The notes beneath the pieces were generated by a model, which did no database searches, was not told where the DNA came from, and saw only the letters and a list, made by a program, of their open reading frames with translations. This document shows positions 1 to 5,234 of a stretch of DNA of 9,671 nt, piece by piece; position 1 is the first letter of the stretch, and each line of letters opens with the position of its first letter. The position numbers and the translations under genes are program-made. Location of the stretch: contig JAKAZF010000062.1 of assembly GCA_021826605.1 (NCBI GenBank), forward strand, positions 1-9,671, read 5' to 3'. Source of the stretch: Planctomycetota bacterium (GTDB lineage: Bacteria; Planctomycetota; Phycisphaerae; WQYP01).

Positions 1-53
1 GCGTCGCAGAGGGGGAAAAGAAAAAAGCGCCCCGGGCTCGCCAGGCCATGTGA
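1..53 (+). CDS. Possible C-terminal tail of an upstream gene, partial
   Basis: Reading frame 3 is open from the left edge to a TGA at 51-53 and would encode a charged tail ending VAEGEKKKAPRARQAM. A lysine-rich tail of this kind is plausible for a real protein end. The stop would abut the stop of the convergent gene at 54, which resembles the tight convergent packing at 7827-7830. Only 16 codons are visible and frames 1 and 2 are also mostly open here, so this is a weak call and no function can be named. Confidence 0.25.
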   Translation, partial: VAEGEKKKAPRARQAM

Positions 54-311
54 TTATTTCTTGAGCTTACGGGGCGAACGCGGTGTGAAAACCAGTTCCT
101 CCGCTGCAACCTCAAAGCTCTCTGAATTTTCATCCGGATTCCCAACCGGCCGCGCACGCACGAGATGTCGGCCCATGGAACCTATAGGCCCTCTATCTTC
201 AACAACGATTACCGGAAGATTGCTGCTCCCAAAGCGGATTTTAGCAGGGCAACCGACCGTGAATCCCACCCGCCCGGCTTTTCTCTGTTTACGACCCCGT
301 ATTTTTATCAT
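54..311 (-). CDS. Small basic hypothetical protein, 85 residues
   Basis: This is a short protein of unknown function. The frame can be extended upstream to a GTG at 371, but the ATG at 311-309 is preceded by AGGAG (318-322, complement) with a 6-nt spacer, so I start there. The N-terminus is strongly basic (MIKIRGRKQRKAGR) and the C-terminus ends in RSPRKLKK. The middle (residues 33-55) reads PVIVVEDRGPIGSMGRHLVR, followed by an acidic patch and SFEVAAEEL at 65-73. The alternation of short beta-like stretches with G-P-I-G and G-R turns suggests a small SH3-like or KOW-like beta barrel; this is inference from the pattern, not a family assignment. It is transcribed divergently from the ATPase gene and has its own likely promoter at 342-370. 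The basic ends would suit a nucleic-acid or ribosome contact, which is speculative. Confidence 0.7.
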   Translation of the reverse strand: MIKIRGRKQRKAGRVGFTVGCPAKIRFGSSNLPVIVVEDRGPIGSMGRHLVRARPVGNPDENSESFEVAAEELVFTPRSPRKLKK

Positions 312-317
312 AACGCG

Positions 318-322
318 CTCCT
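318..322 (-). promoter_or_regulatory. Shine-Dalgarno site deciding the start of the 85-residue gene
   Basis: The complement reads AGGAG, 6 nt before the ATG at 311-309. The alternative GTG start at 371 has no comparable site and would put the likely -10 element inside the coding region. Confidence 0.7.
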
Positions 323-341
323 GCAAGCCAATGCATTGAAT

Positions 342-370
342 ATTATAGCATTTGCTACCACGGTTTAACA
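342..370 (-). promoter_or_regulatory. Likely promoter of the 85-residue gene
   Basis: On the minus strand a perfect TATAAT lies at 347-342, with TGTTAA (370-365) as a poor -35 element 17 bp upstream. Transcription would begin near 335, giving a leader of about 25 nt before the ATG at 311. The -10 match is exact but the -35 match is weak. Confidence 0.45.
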
Positions 371-403
371 CCGGTCAAAAGTTCCCATGCACCTGCGGCA
401 TAT

Positions 404-440
404 ATTGGATAAAATAACACTTAGTGTTATATTATCCAAT
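404..440. repeat. Palindrome 1 of the ATPase-flanking pair
   Basis: A near-perfect AT-rich palindrome is centred on 422. Arms 403-421 and 423-441 pair at every position except 413/431. The outer arms are ATTGGATAA and TTATCCAAT and the core is AACACTTAGTGTT. It lies upstream of the ATPase start at 465 and covers its likely promoter. A 37-bp relative, matching at 30 of 37 positions, lies just beyond the stop codon at 1765-1801. It could be an operator, an element end or a recombination site. It is not a typical intrinsic terminator because the stem is AT-rich and no T-run follows. Confidence 0.9.
405..433 (+). promoter_or_regulatory. Candidate ATPase promoter inside palindrome 1
   Basis: TTGGAT (405-410) and TATATT (428-433) are separated by 17 bp and resemble sigma70-type -35 and -10 elements, with 3 of 6 and 5 of 6 matches. 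The start of transcription would fall near 440, about 25 nt before the ATG at 465. Both elements lie inside the palindrome, so a dimer bound there would block polymerase. The match is partial and the AT-rich palindrome raises the chance of a false hit. Confidence 0.35.
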
Positions 441-453
441 ACCCGTGCTGTTC

Positions 454-458
454 AGGAG
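454..458 (+). promoter_or_regulatory. Shine-Dalgarno site deciding the ATPase start
   Basis: AGGAG with a 6-nt spacer precedes the ATG at 465. The longer reading frame beginning at 387 would run through the palindrome and has no ribosome site, so its 26 extra residues are unlikely to be made. Confidence 0.75.
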
Positions 459-464
459 CCGCCG

Positions 465-1706
465 ATGTATGACCGATTTCTCACAAAAGCCGTCCTTGCG
501 GCCTTGAAGGATACGCCCGTGGTATTGCTTCAGGGGCCGCGACAATGCGGTAAAAGTACGCTGGTTCAAAGCCTGGCGCGCGGGCCGCACCGGGCCAGAT
601 ATATTACGCTGGATGACCCTGTGGCACGGGCCGCCGCGGTCAGTGCACCGTCGGATTTTATTGCCGGTATGACGGGGCCGGTCGTGATTGATGAGGTGCA
701 ACTTGCTCCCGAGATATTTCGGCCCATCAAGCTTTCCGTAGATAACAATCGCCGACCCGGACGATTTTTACTGACAGGCTCATCCAATATTCTGCTGTCG
801 CCAAGGCTTTCCGATTCTCTGGCCGGGCGAATGGAGATCATTCCACTGCAGCAACTTTCACAAGGGGAGATCGCTGGCAGCCGTGAGGGTTTTATTGACA
901 TGGCATTCGGGAAAAAGCCTCCGCCCATGCGCGATTATGCCACCATCAGCCGCGATCGCCTGGCGAAAGTGATCACCGCCGGCGGCTATCCTGAGGCGAT
1001 CCATCGCCGGGAGCCACGACGGCGGGAGGCCTGGTTTAATTCCTATATCACCACCCTTCTGGAGCGCGATGTGCGGCAACTGGCCGCGATTGACGGCCTG
1101 ACGCAGATGCCGCGGCTGCTGAGCCTGCTGGCGGCGCAGACCGGCGGCTTGTTGAATGTTGCCGAGCTTTCGCGTGATCTGGGTTTTGCCCAGCCCACCT
1201 TGGCACGCTATCTAACGCTGCTGCAGGCGACCTACCTGTATCAGCCGCTGCCGGCATGGTCTATCAATATTCATAAACGGTTAATTAAACGGGAGAAAGT
1301 CTATCTCAGTGATACAGGATTGGCAGCGCACCTTCGCAATGTGGACGCGCAGAATCTTGCCGCCCCGCAACACAATATGGGGGCACTGGTAGAGTCGCTG
1401 GTGGGACAGGAGCTGCGTAAACAAAGTGCCTGGAGCGCTATGCACCCCAAAGTCTACTACTATCGCACGGCCGACGGTAAAGAGGTGGATTTTGTACTTG
1501 AGGGTCGCAACGGCGGAATTGTGGGCGTGGAGGTGAAAGCCAGCCTGAATGTGAAGGCGTCGGAGCTGGCGGGTCTGCGCGATCTTGCCCAGACCGCAGG
1601 CAACAGATTTATCCGCGGCATCGTTTTGTATCTGGGCCGCGATGTCCTGCCGATCGGCCCCCATATCACCGCCATGCCCCTTACGGCCCTGTGGACGCCC
1701 TGCTGA
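465..1706 (+). CDS. AAA ATPase with C-terminal DUF4143 (PD-(D/E)XK-like) domain
   Basis: This 413-residue protein has the standard architecture of the AAA_14 / DUF4143 family. Walker A is GPRQCGKST (residues 24-32), Walker B is VVIDE (73-77) and a sensor-1-like LLTGSSN spans 102-108. A helical region at about 219-252 looks like a winged helix. SDTGLAAHL (282-290) is a family hallmark. The C-terminus has E310, then EVDFVLE (340-346) and GVEVKAS (354-360); D342, E356 and K358 fit a PD-(D/E)XK nuclease-type core. The family is common, patchy and often multicopy in bacteria and archaea, and its cellular role is not established. Length is typical and no frameshift is seen. The gene stands alone and is bracketed by related palindromes at 404-440 and 1765-1801, which suggests self-regulation or mobility. 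Whether the nuclease-like site is active cannot be told from the sequence. Confidence 0.93.
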   Translation: MYDRFLTKAVLAALKDTPVVLLQGPRQCGKSTLVQSLARGPHRARYITLDDPVARAAAVSAPSDFIAGMTGPVVIDEVQLAPEIFRPIKLSVDNNRRPGRFLLTGSSNILLSPRLSDSLAGRMEIIPLQQLSQGEIAGSREGFIDMAFGKKPPPMRDYATISRDRLAKVITAGGYPEAIHRREPRRREAWFNSYITTLLERDVRQLAAIDGLTQMPRLLSLLAAQTGGLLNVAELSRDLGFAQPTLARYLTLLQATYLYQPLPAWSINIHKRLIKREKVYLSDTGLAAHLRNVDAQNLAAPQHNMGALVESLVGQELRKQSAWSAMHPKVYYYRTADGKEVDFVLEGRNGGIVGVEVKASLNVKASELAGLRDLAQTAGNRFIRGIVLYLGRDVLPIGPHITAMPLTALWTPC

Positions 1707-2003
1707 TTGCGACCCGGACAAGAACCGGAAGGATAAAAGATCGTGACATGTATATGTTTGGAGTATTGGATAATCTAACACTTGCCGTTAGATTATCCAA
1801 CATAATGGCTCCCGGGCAATACGGTGACGGCAACCCGGATGAACGTGATGTCAATCGCTAGATGTGTTTCCGATCCGTCAGACGGTGCCCATCTGTTCCG
1901 GGACCCGGCGGCACAGGTATGCATCACTACGCGGCCTGGATGAATTTGAAATCATCCGAAATAACTTATCGGCTGCCGCGGCAAGCATTTTATTGGCAAA
2001 GCG
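1707..2003. other. Gene-free stretch between the ATPase and JAMM genes
   Basis: These 297 bases hold palindrome 2 (1765-1801) and otherwise nothing I can assign. The only open plus-strand frame (from 1864) has no ribosome site, an unconvincing composition and runs into the JAMM gene on the other strand. No tRNA-like or riboswitch-like fold was recognised by eye. Confidence 0.6.
1765..1801. repeat. Palindrome 2 of the ATPase-flanking pair
   Basis: Two perfect 14-bp arms, TTGGATAATCTAAC (1766-1779) and GTTAGATTATCCAA (1787-1800), surround a 7-nt centre. Aligned without gaps to 404-440 it differs at only 7 of 37 positions, and it keeps the same outer arms and the TAACACTT core. It begins 58 nt after the ATPase stop. 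No coding region follows on the plus strand until 2528, so an operator role here is less obvious than for palindrome 1. The stem has no following T-run and is a poor intrinsic terminator. Confidence 0.9.
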
Positions 2004-2016
2004 TCACGGCGTGACG
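2002..2016 (-). terminator. Weak hairpin overlapping the JAMM stop codon
   Basis: CGTCAC (2002-2007) and GTGACG (2011-2016) form a perfect 6-bp stem with a 3-nt loop that includes the TGA of the JAMM gene. On the minus strand it is followed by CTTTGCC, only a token T-run, so termination is possible but unproven. Confidence 0.3.
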
Positions 2017-2447
2017 TTAACGGGGCACGAGCGAACCAGACCGGTATTATCGTCAAGCTCCCAGGCCGCAGGTGGCTGATGTTGCGTTGAACCCGCTGGA
2101 ACAATCAGATAGACCAACTCCGGCCAGAGAGCCTGTGTGTCTGTGTGGCTTATGGCAGCGCTGTGGTCAGGATGAGAATGGTAGATGCCCACAATGACCT
2201 GACGCAGTAAGTCCAACTGTTTCTCCACGCTCATCCATGCTTGCGGGGCAATGGCATAGGCGCGGTGGCGGCTTTCCGGTACCGCGTTGTTGGCCACGGG
2301 CACAGTGGAGGTCACGCGCGTGGTGTCGCCGACGGATTCTCCGATCAGAAAACCGCAGGCTTCAAAGGGGTAGTCACGTTGGGCATGGCTACGCAGTACC
2401 TCCAGCAGGGGCGCTGTAATAATCAGGTGTCGGCGGGTGTGCGTCAT
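2004..2447 (-). CDS. JAMM/JAB (Mov34/MPN-type) metalloprotease-like protein
   Basis: This 147-residue protein carries the zinc JAMM motif: E29 in FEACGFLIGE, then H90-S-H92-P with S100 and D103, matching H-x-H-x7-S-x-x-D exactly. All expected zinc ligands and the catalytic glutamate are present. Bacterial stand-alone JAMM enzymes include Mec of Mycobacterium, which frees cysteine from the sulfur carrier CysO, and related enzymes that trim ubiquitin-like carriers; which substrate applies here is unknown. The ATG at 2447 has a modest CGGAA site 6 nt upstream (2454-2458). The frame extends further upstream but would overrun the rhodanese start region and has no better site. The last residues (CPVNVTP) lie in a small hairpin. 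The gene is divergent from the rhodanese gene, with 80 bp between their starts, which supports a shared sulfur-transfer role. It is probably a cytoplasmic protein, as no signal peptide is seen. Confidence 0.88.
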   Translation of the reverse strand: MTHTRRHLIITAPLLEVLRSHAQRDYPFEACGFLIGESVGDTTRVTSTVPVANNAVPESRHRAYAIAPQAWMSVEKQLDLLRQVIVGIYHSHPDHSAAISHTDTQALWPELVYLIVPAGSTQHQPPAAWELDDNTGLVRSCPVNVTP

Positions 2448-2477
2448 AAAGATTTCCGCTACTGAACGAACCATGCT

Positions 2478-2483
2478 TATAAT
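2478..2483 (+). promoter_or_regulatory. -10 element of the rhodanese promoter
   Basis: A perfect TATAAT lies in the divergent region between the JAMM and rhodanese starts, about 45 nt before the chosen rhodanese ATG. No good -35 hexamer is visible at 16-18 bp (TCCGCT or TTCCGC). The overlapping complement TATTAT (2484-2479) could serve the JAMM gene. AATAACACT at 2481-2489 repeats a piece of palindrome 1. Confidence 0.4.
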
Positions 2484-2527
2484 AACACTGTCTGGAATAA
2501 ATGAGTTTCCAGTATTCGGAGAATGTG

Positions 2528-2932
2528 ATGACCCAAAGAGATCACGATCAAACCCCCTCGCCGGGATTACCCCCTGCGTCCGCTGCACCAAAAATCAATT
2601 TGAATCCGGAATGGGAAGTGCATCCCCTGGATGTGCATAAACTGAAAAACACCGGAACCGAGATATTAATTCTGGATGTGCGCCAACCGAAAGAATGGGA
2701 TTTAACCCACATAGACGGTGCCAAGCTGATCCCACTGGACCAGTTGCCGCAGCGCGTTACCGAGCTGGAAAATTGGCGCGATAAACCCATTGTCGTGCAT
2801 TGCCACCACGGGGCGAGGTCCTTACGGGCGGCAGCCTGGTTACGGCAGGCGGGCTTCGCGCAGGTTAAGTCCATGGCGGGGGGCATAGAGGCATGGAGTT
2901 TGCTGGTGGACAAGGCCGTTGGTCGGTATTAA
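2528..2932 (+). CDS. Single-domain rhodanese-like sulfurtransferase
   Basis: This 134-residue rhodanese domain protein would carry sulfur as a persulfide on C92. The active-site loop is CHHGARS (92-98), a six-residue loop of the sulfurtransferase type, and LDVRQPKEW (49-57) is the usual strand and CH2A-like element. The end motif MAGGIEAW (116-123) is also canonical. The first 25 residues are polar and proline-rich and look like a disordered tail rather than a signal peptide. The ATG at 2528 follows GGAG (2518-2521) by 6 nt; an earlier ATG at 2501 has a poorer site, so nine further residues are possible. Such domains often serve molybdopterin, thiamine or tRNA thiolation with MoeB/ThiF-type E1 enzymes, none of which is in the window. 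Its divergent JAMM neighbour fits that theme. Confidence 0.92.
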   Translation: MTQRDHDQTPSPGLPPASAAPKINLNPEWEVHPLDVHKLKNTGTEILILDVRQPKEWDLTHIDGAKLIPLDQLPQRVTELENWRDKPIVVHCHHGARSLRAAAWLRQAGFAQVKSMAGGIEAWSLLVDKAVGRY

Positions 2933-3025
2933 TTGTGCCGCCTGCTATCGGGATTGCGGCGGGTCAAAACATAGCCCTGTGCCGGGCTTCAGTGAGGGCC
3001 GCACGGTCATGGCGGCCTTGTCGCT

Positions 3026-3053
3026 TTGCCATGGGGGTATTTTGGCCTATACT
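3026..3053 (+). promoter_or_regulatory. Likely serA promoter
   Basis: TTGCCA (3026-3031) and TATACT (3048-3053) match TTGACA and TATAAT at 5 of 6 positions each, with a 16-bp spacer. Transcription would start near 3060, leaving a leader of about 70 nt that opens with the hairpin at 3061-3089. This is the best sigma70-like promoter I can see in the window. Confidence 0.55.
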
Positions 3054-3060
3054 TCTGGAT

Positions 3061-3089
3061 TCCGGAAGGGTTTTTTGCAAACTTCCGGA
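3061..3089 (+). promoter_or_regulatory. Hairpin in the serA leader
   Basis: TCCGGAAG (3061-3068) and CTTCCGGA (3082-3089) form a perfect 8-bp stem around a 13-nt loop that contains TTTTTT (3071-3076). The direct repeat ACTTCTGGATT / ACTTCCGGATT (3051-3061 and 3081-3091) is superimposed. It could be an operator, an mRNA-stabilising 5' stem or part of an attenuator. It does not match any riboswitch I know, and no T-run follows the stem. Confidence 0.45.
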
Positions 3090-3130
3090 TTGGTAATGGT
3101 AGTCGTTGAATTGGAATGGGATTTTCTAAG

Positions 3131-4744
3131 ATGATTAAAATTCTTGTAGCCGACAAAATCGCCGATGAGGGCTTGGACCTGTTAAAAGCGCAACCCGATG
3201 TAGAATTAACCAATAAACCCAAGTGGAATCCTGGTGAACTCGCCGCTGAAATCGGCAATCATGATGGAGCCATTATCCGCAGCGGCGTGAAAATTAAAGC
3301 GTCCGAGCTGGAAAATCCCGGTCGCCTCAAGGCCATCGCCCGCGCGGGAGTTGGCGTGGATAATGTGGATGTAACGGCCGCCACTAAGGCGGGCGTATTG
3401 GTGATGAATACGCCGGATGCCAATACCATTACCACAGCGGAACATGCCATTGGGCTGATGATGGCCCTGTCGCGGAAGCTGGCTGCCGCCGATGCTCATG
3501 TTCGGGCGGGCCTGTGGGAACGCAACAAATACATGGGCACGCAGTTGGCGGGCAAAACACTGGGGATCATCGGCTTTGGCCGCATTGGCCGTGCAGTGGC
3601 CAAGCGCGCACTGGGTCTGGAAATGAAAGTGGTGGCGTTTGATCCATTTTTCTTCGCCAATAATGCCCTGGATGGCCAGGTCTCCATGACCCATGATGTT
3701 GAATCCCTGCTGCCCCAGTGTGATTACATCACCGTGCATGTGCCGGGTGATAAAACCAAGGGCCTTATTGACGCGGCCAAAATCGCGTTGTGCAAAAAAG
3801 GCGTGCGGTTTATCAATTGCGCCCGTGGCGGCGTTATCAGTGAAAAAGATTTGGCGGAGGCCATTGCCTCCGGGCATGTCGCGGGTGCGGCGCTGGACGT
3901 GTTTGAAACTGAACCGCCGGCCAATACTTCACCGTTGTTCGCCCTGGGCGATAAAGTACTGCTGACGCCTCATTTAGGAGCCAGCACCAACGAAGCCCAG
4001 ACGGCGGTTTCCATTGACGCGGTCAATGAGATTCTGCTGTATCTCCGGGGCAAGGGTATTGAAGGTGCGGTGAACGCCGGCGGCATTGAGATGAATCTTT
4101 CCGCGCCGGAAAAGGCGTATGCGGATCTGGCCCAGCGTATGGGCATTATTCTTGGGGCGATCGCGGAAAAGGGCTTCAGTTCCATTACATTGCGCACCAA
4201 TGGCGAACTGCCCAAACGTATTGCCGCCACCCTGCAGCGTCTGGCCGTGATTGAATTGTTAAAGGGCCATATTGATCAGACTCCCAATGTGGTCAACGTG
4301 CTGCATCTGGCGGAGCAGCGCGGTATCAGTATTCGACAGGAGACCATGGGGCAGGCGATGCAGCGCACGCTTCAGCACAGCATCGAGCTGGAAATCACCG
4401 AAGGCGATCATCGGCATTCCACCATCGGAACAGTGTTTGCGGATAATTTGCCGCGCGTGCTGGCGATTAAGGGCTATTGGATGGATATGGTGCCGGAAGG
4501 TGCCATGGCCCTGATTGTCAACAAAGACCGTCCCGGGGTAATCGGGTTTGTGGGCAATACCTTCGGCCAGCAGAAAATCAACATTGCCGATATGAGCATC
4601 AGCCGCAAGGGAGACAAAGCCCTGATGTTGCTGAAGCTGGATGCTCCACCGACGGCGGAATGTTTGGCGGCTCTGCAGAAAGATTCGGGAATTGAAGTAG
4701 TCAAGACGTTTGTCCTGCCGGCCTTGCCGTCGGCGGGGGCGTGA
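3131..4744 (+). CDS. serA: D-3-phosphoglycerate dehydrogenase
   Basis: SerA oxidises 3-phosphoglycerate to 3-phosphohydroxypyruvate with NAD, the committed step of serine synthesis in the cytoplasm. At 537 residues it is the long type I form. The N-terminal substrate domain starts [10 protein letters not shown]. The Rossmann motif is GFGRIG (148-153), and the catalytic set is R232 (NCARGG), E261 (FETEP) and H281 (TPHLGAST). After about residue 315 comes the intervening ASB-type domain. A C-terminal ACT domain (about 460-530, [12 protein letters not shown] and [10 protein letters not shown]) usually senses serine. I start at ATG 3131, five residues inside the longest frame, because family members begin at this point and GGGA (3118-3121) lies 9 nt upstream; the ATG at 3116 has no usable site. 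An ArsR-type gene follows 16 nt after the stop and is probably cotranscribed. No key residue is missing. Confidence 0.97.
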   Translation: MIKILVADKIADEGLDLLKAQPDVELTNKPKWNPGELAAEIGNHDGAIIRSGVKIKASELENPGRLKAIARAGVGVDNVDVTAATKAGVLVMNTPDANTITTAEHAIGLMMALSRKLAAADAHVRAGLWERNKYMGTQLAGKTLGIIGFGRIGRAVAKRALGLEMKVVAFDPFFFANNALDGQVSMTHDVESLLPQCDYITVHVPGDKTKGLIDAAKIALCKKGVRFINCARGGVISEKDLAEAIASGHVAGAALDVFETEPPANTSPLFALGDKVLLTPHLGASTNEAQTAVSIDAVNEILLYLRGKGIEGAVNAGGIEMNLSAPEKAYADLAQRMGIILGAIAEKGFSSITLRTNGELPKRIAATLQRLAVIELLKGHIDQTPNVVNVLHLAEQRGISIRQETMGQAMQRTLQHSIELEITEGDHRHSTIGTVFADNLPRVLAIKGYWMDMVPEGAMALIVNKDRPGVIGFVGNTFGQQKINIADMSISRKGDKALMLLKLDAPPTAECLAALQKDSGIEVVKTFVLPALPSAGA

Positions 4745-4760
4745 TTCAGGAAGCCGGGCT

Positions 4761-5108
4761 ATGGCAAAACGCATCGCAGGTGAATTGCGGAAATTATCCC
4801 GGTTTCAATGGGATGATAAGACTTTTGCCGCAATTTTTAGCGCTCTGGGGGAACCCACGCGGGTGCACATCATGGAAATTCTCCCGCGCGAGGCCATTTG
4901 CGAAGATATGTACAACGTCATTGAATTAGCCCGGGAACTGGGACTGACTCAACCCACGATCTCGCATCATTTGAAACTTCTGCGCACCGCGGGCCTGGTG
5001 AAAAGCCGCCGACAGTGCAACAGCGTCTATTTTTACGTGAATCAGCCGGTGGTTCGAGCGTGGCTCAATGAGGTCGGCAAGCGTTTTGGCTGCGGGAGCG
5101 GCGCTTAG
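4761..5108 (+). CDS. ArsR-family winged-helix transcriptional regulator
   Basis: This 115-residue protein has the ArsR/SmtB-type winged helix: FSALGEPTRVHIMEIL (26-41) is the typical first helix region, TQPTISHHLKLLRTAGLV (63-80) is the recognition helix, and residues 81-93 form the wing. The classical metal motif ELCVC is absent; only a single C47 (REAICEDM) lies in that region, with C86 and C111 elsewhere. The signal may therefore not be a metal or arsenite. The ATG at 4761 follows AGGAAG (4748-4753) by 7 nt; a start at 4710 would overlap the end of serA and lacks such a site. Position after serA suggests one transcript, so it may regulate serA or itself. ArsR-type regulators of amino-acid metabolism are known, for example SahR, but no ligand can be read here. 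Confidence 0.9.
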   Translation: MAKRIAGELRKLSRFQWDDKTFAAIFSALGEPTRVHIMEILPREAICEDMYNVIELARELGLTQPTISHHLKLLRTAGLVKSRRQCNSVYFYVNQPVVRAWLNEVGKRFGCGSGA

Positions 5109-5234
5109 ACGGTGCAGGCCGGTGCGTTACTAAGTGTTATGCAATAAGAATCATTTAATGGTTGGTGCAGGCCCGGCAGATCGGCAAATTGGAATGAGCT
5201 GACGGCGGGCCGCAATAAACCGGGAGTCAACACG
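5109..5234. promoter_or_regulatory. speA upstream region with direct repeat
   Basis: This 126-bp gap holds an exact 10-bp direct repeat, GGTGCAGGCC, at 5111-5120 and 5164-5173. Between the copies is an AT-rich stretch with TTTAAT (5154-5159), a 5-of-6 match to a -10 element but without a convincing -35. ACTAAGTGTTAT (5129-5140) is the exact reverse complement of 414-425 in palindrome 1. The speA promoter is most likely here, though its exact position is uncertain. Confidence 0.35.

Noticed and set aside
433..440. TTATCCAA in the palindromes as DnaA boxes or an origin
   Set aside because: It matches only the first part of the TTATCCACA consensus, the arrangement is a strict palindrome instead of a box cluster, and no replication gene is near.
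387..464. N-terminal extension of the ATPase frame
   Set aside because: The 26 extra codons are mostly palindrome, and the good ribosome site and family start point both favour 465.
1281..1781. A 166-codon minus-strand frame across the ATPase end and palindrome 2
   Set aside because: It overlaps strongly supported ATPase coding sequence and would read through the palindrome; no recognisable protein features.
1864..2079. A plus-strand 71-codon frame after the ATPase
   Set aside because: It has no ribosome site, overlaps the end of the JAMM gene and shows no family resemblance.
2937..2988. Terminator hairpins after the rhodanese gene
   Set aside because: Short stems such as AGCCC-6-GGGCT (2973-2988) exist but are only 5 bp and lack a T-run, so I do not call a terminator.
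3206..3877. A 223-codon open frame antisense to serA
   Set aside because: It is explained by the codon bias of serA; no domain or ribosome site supports it.
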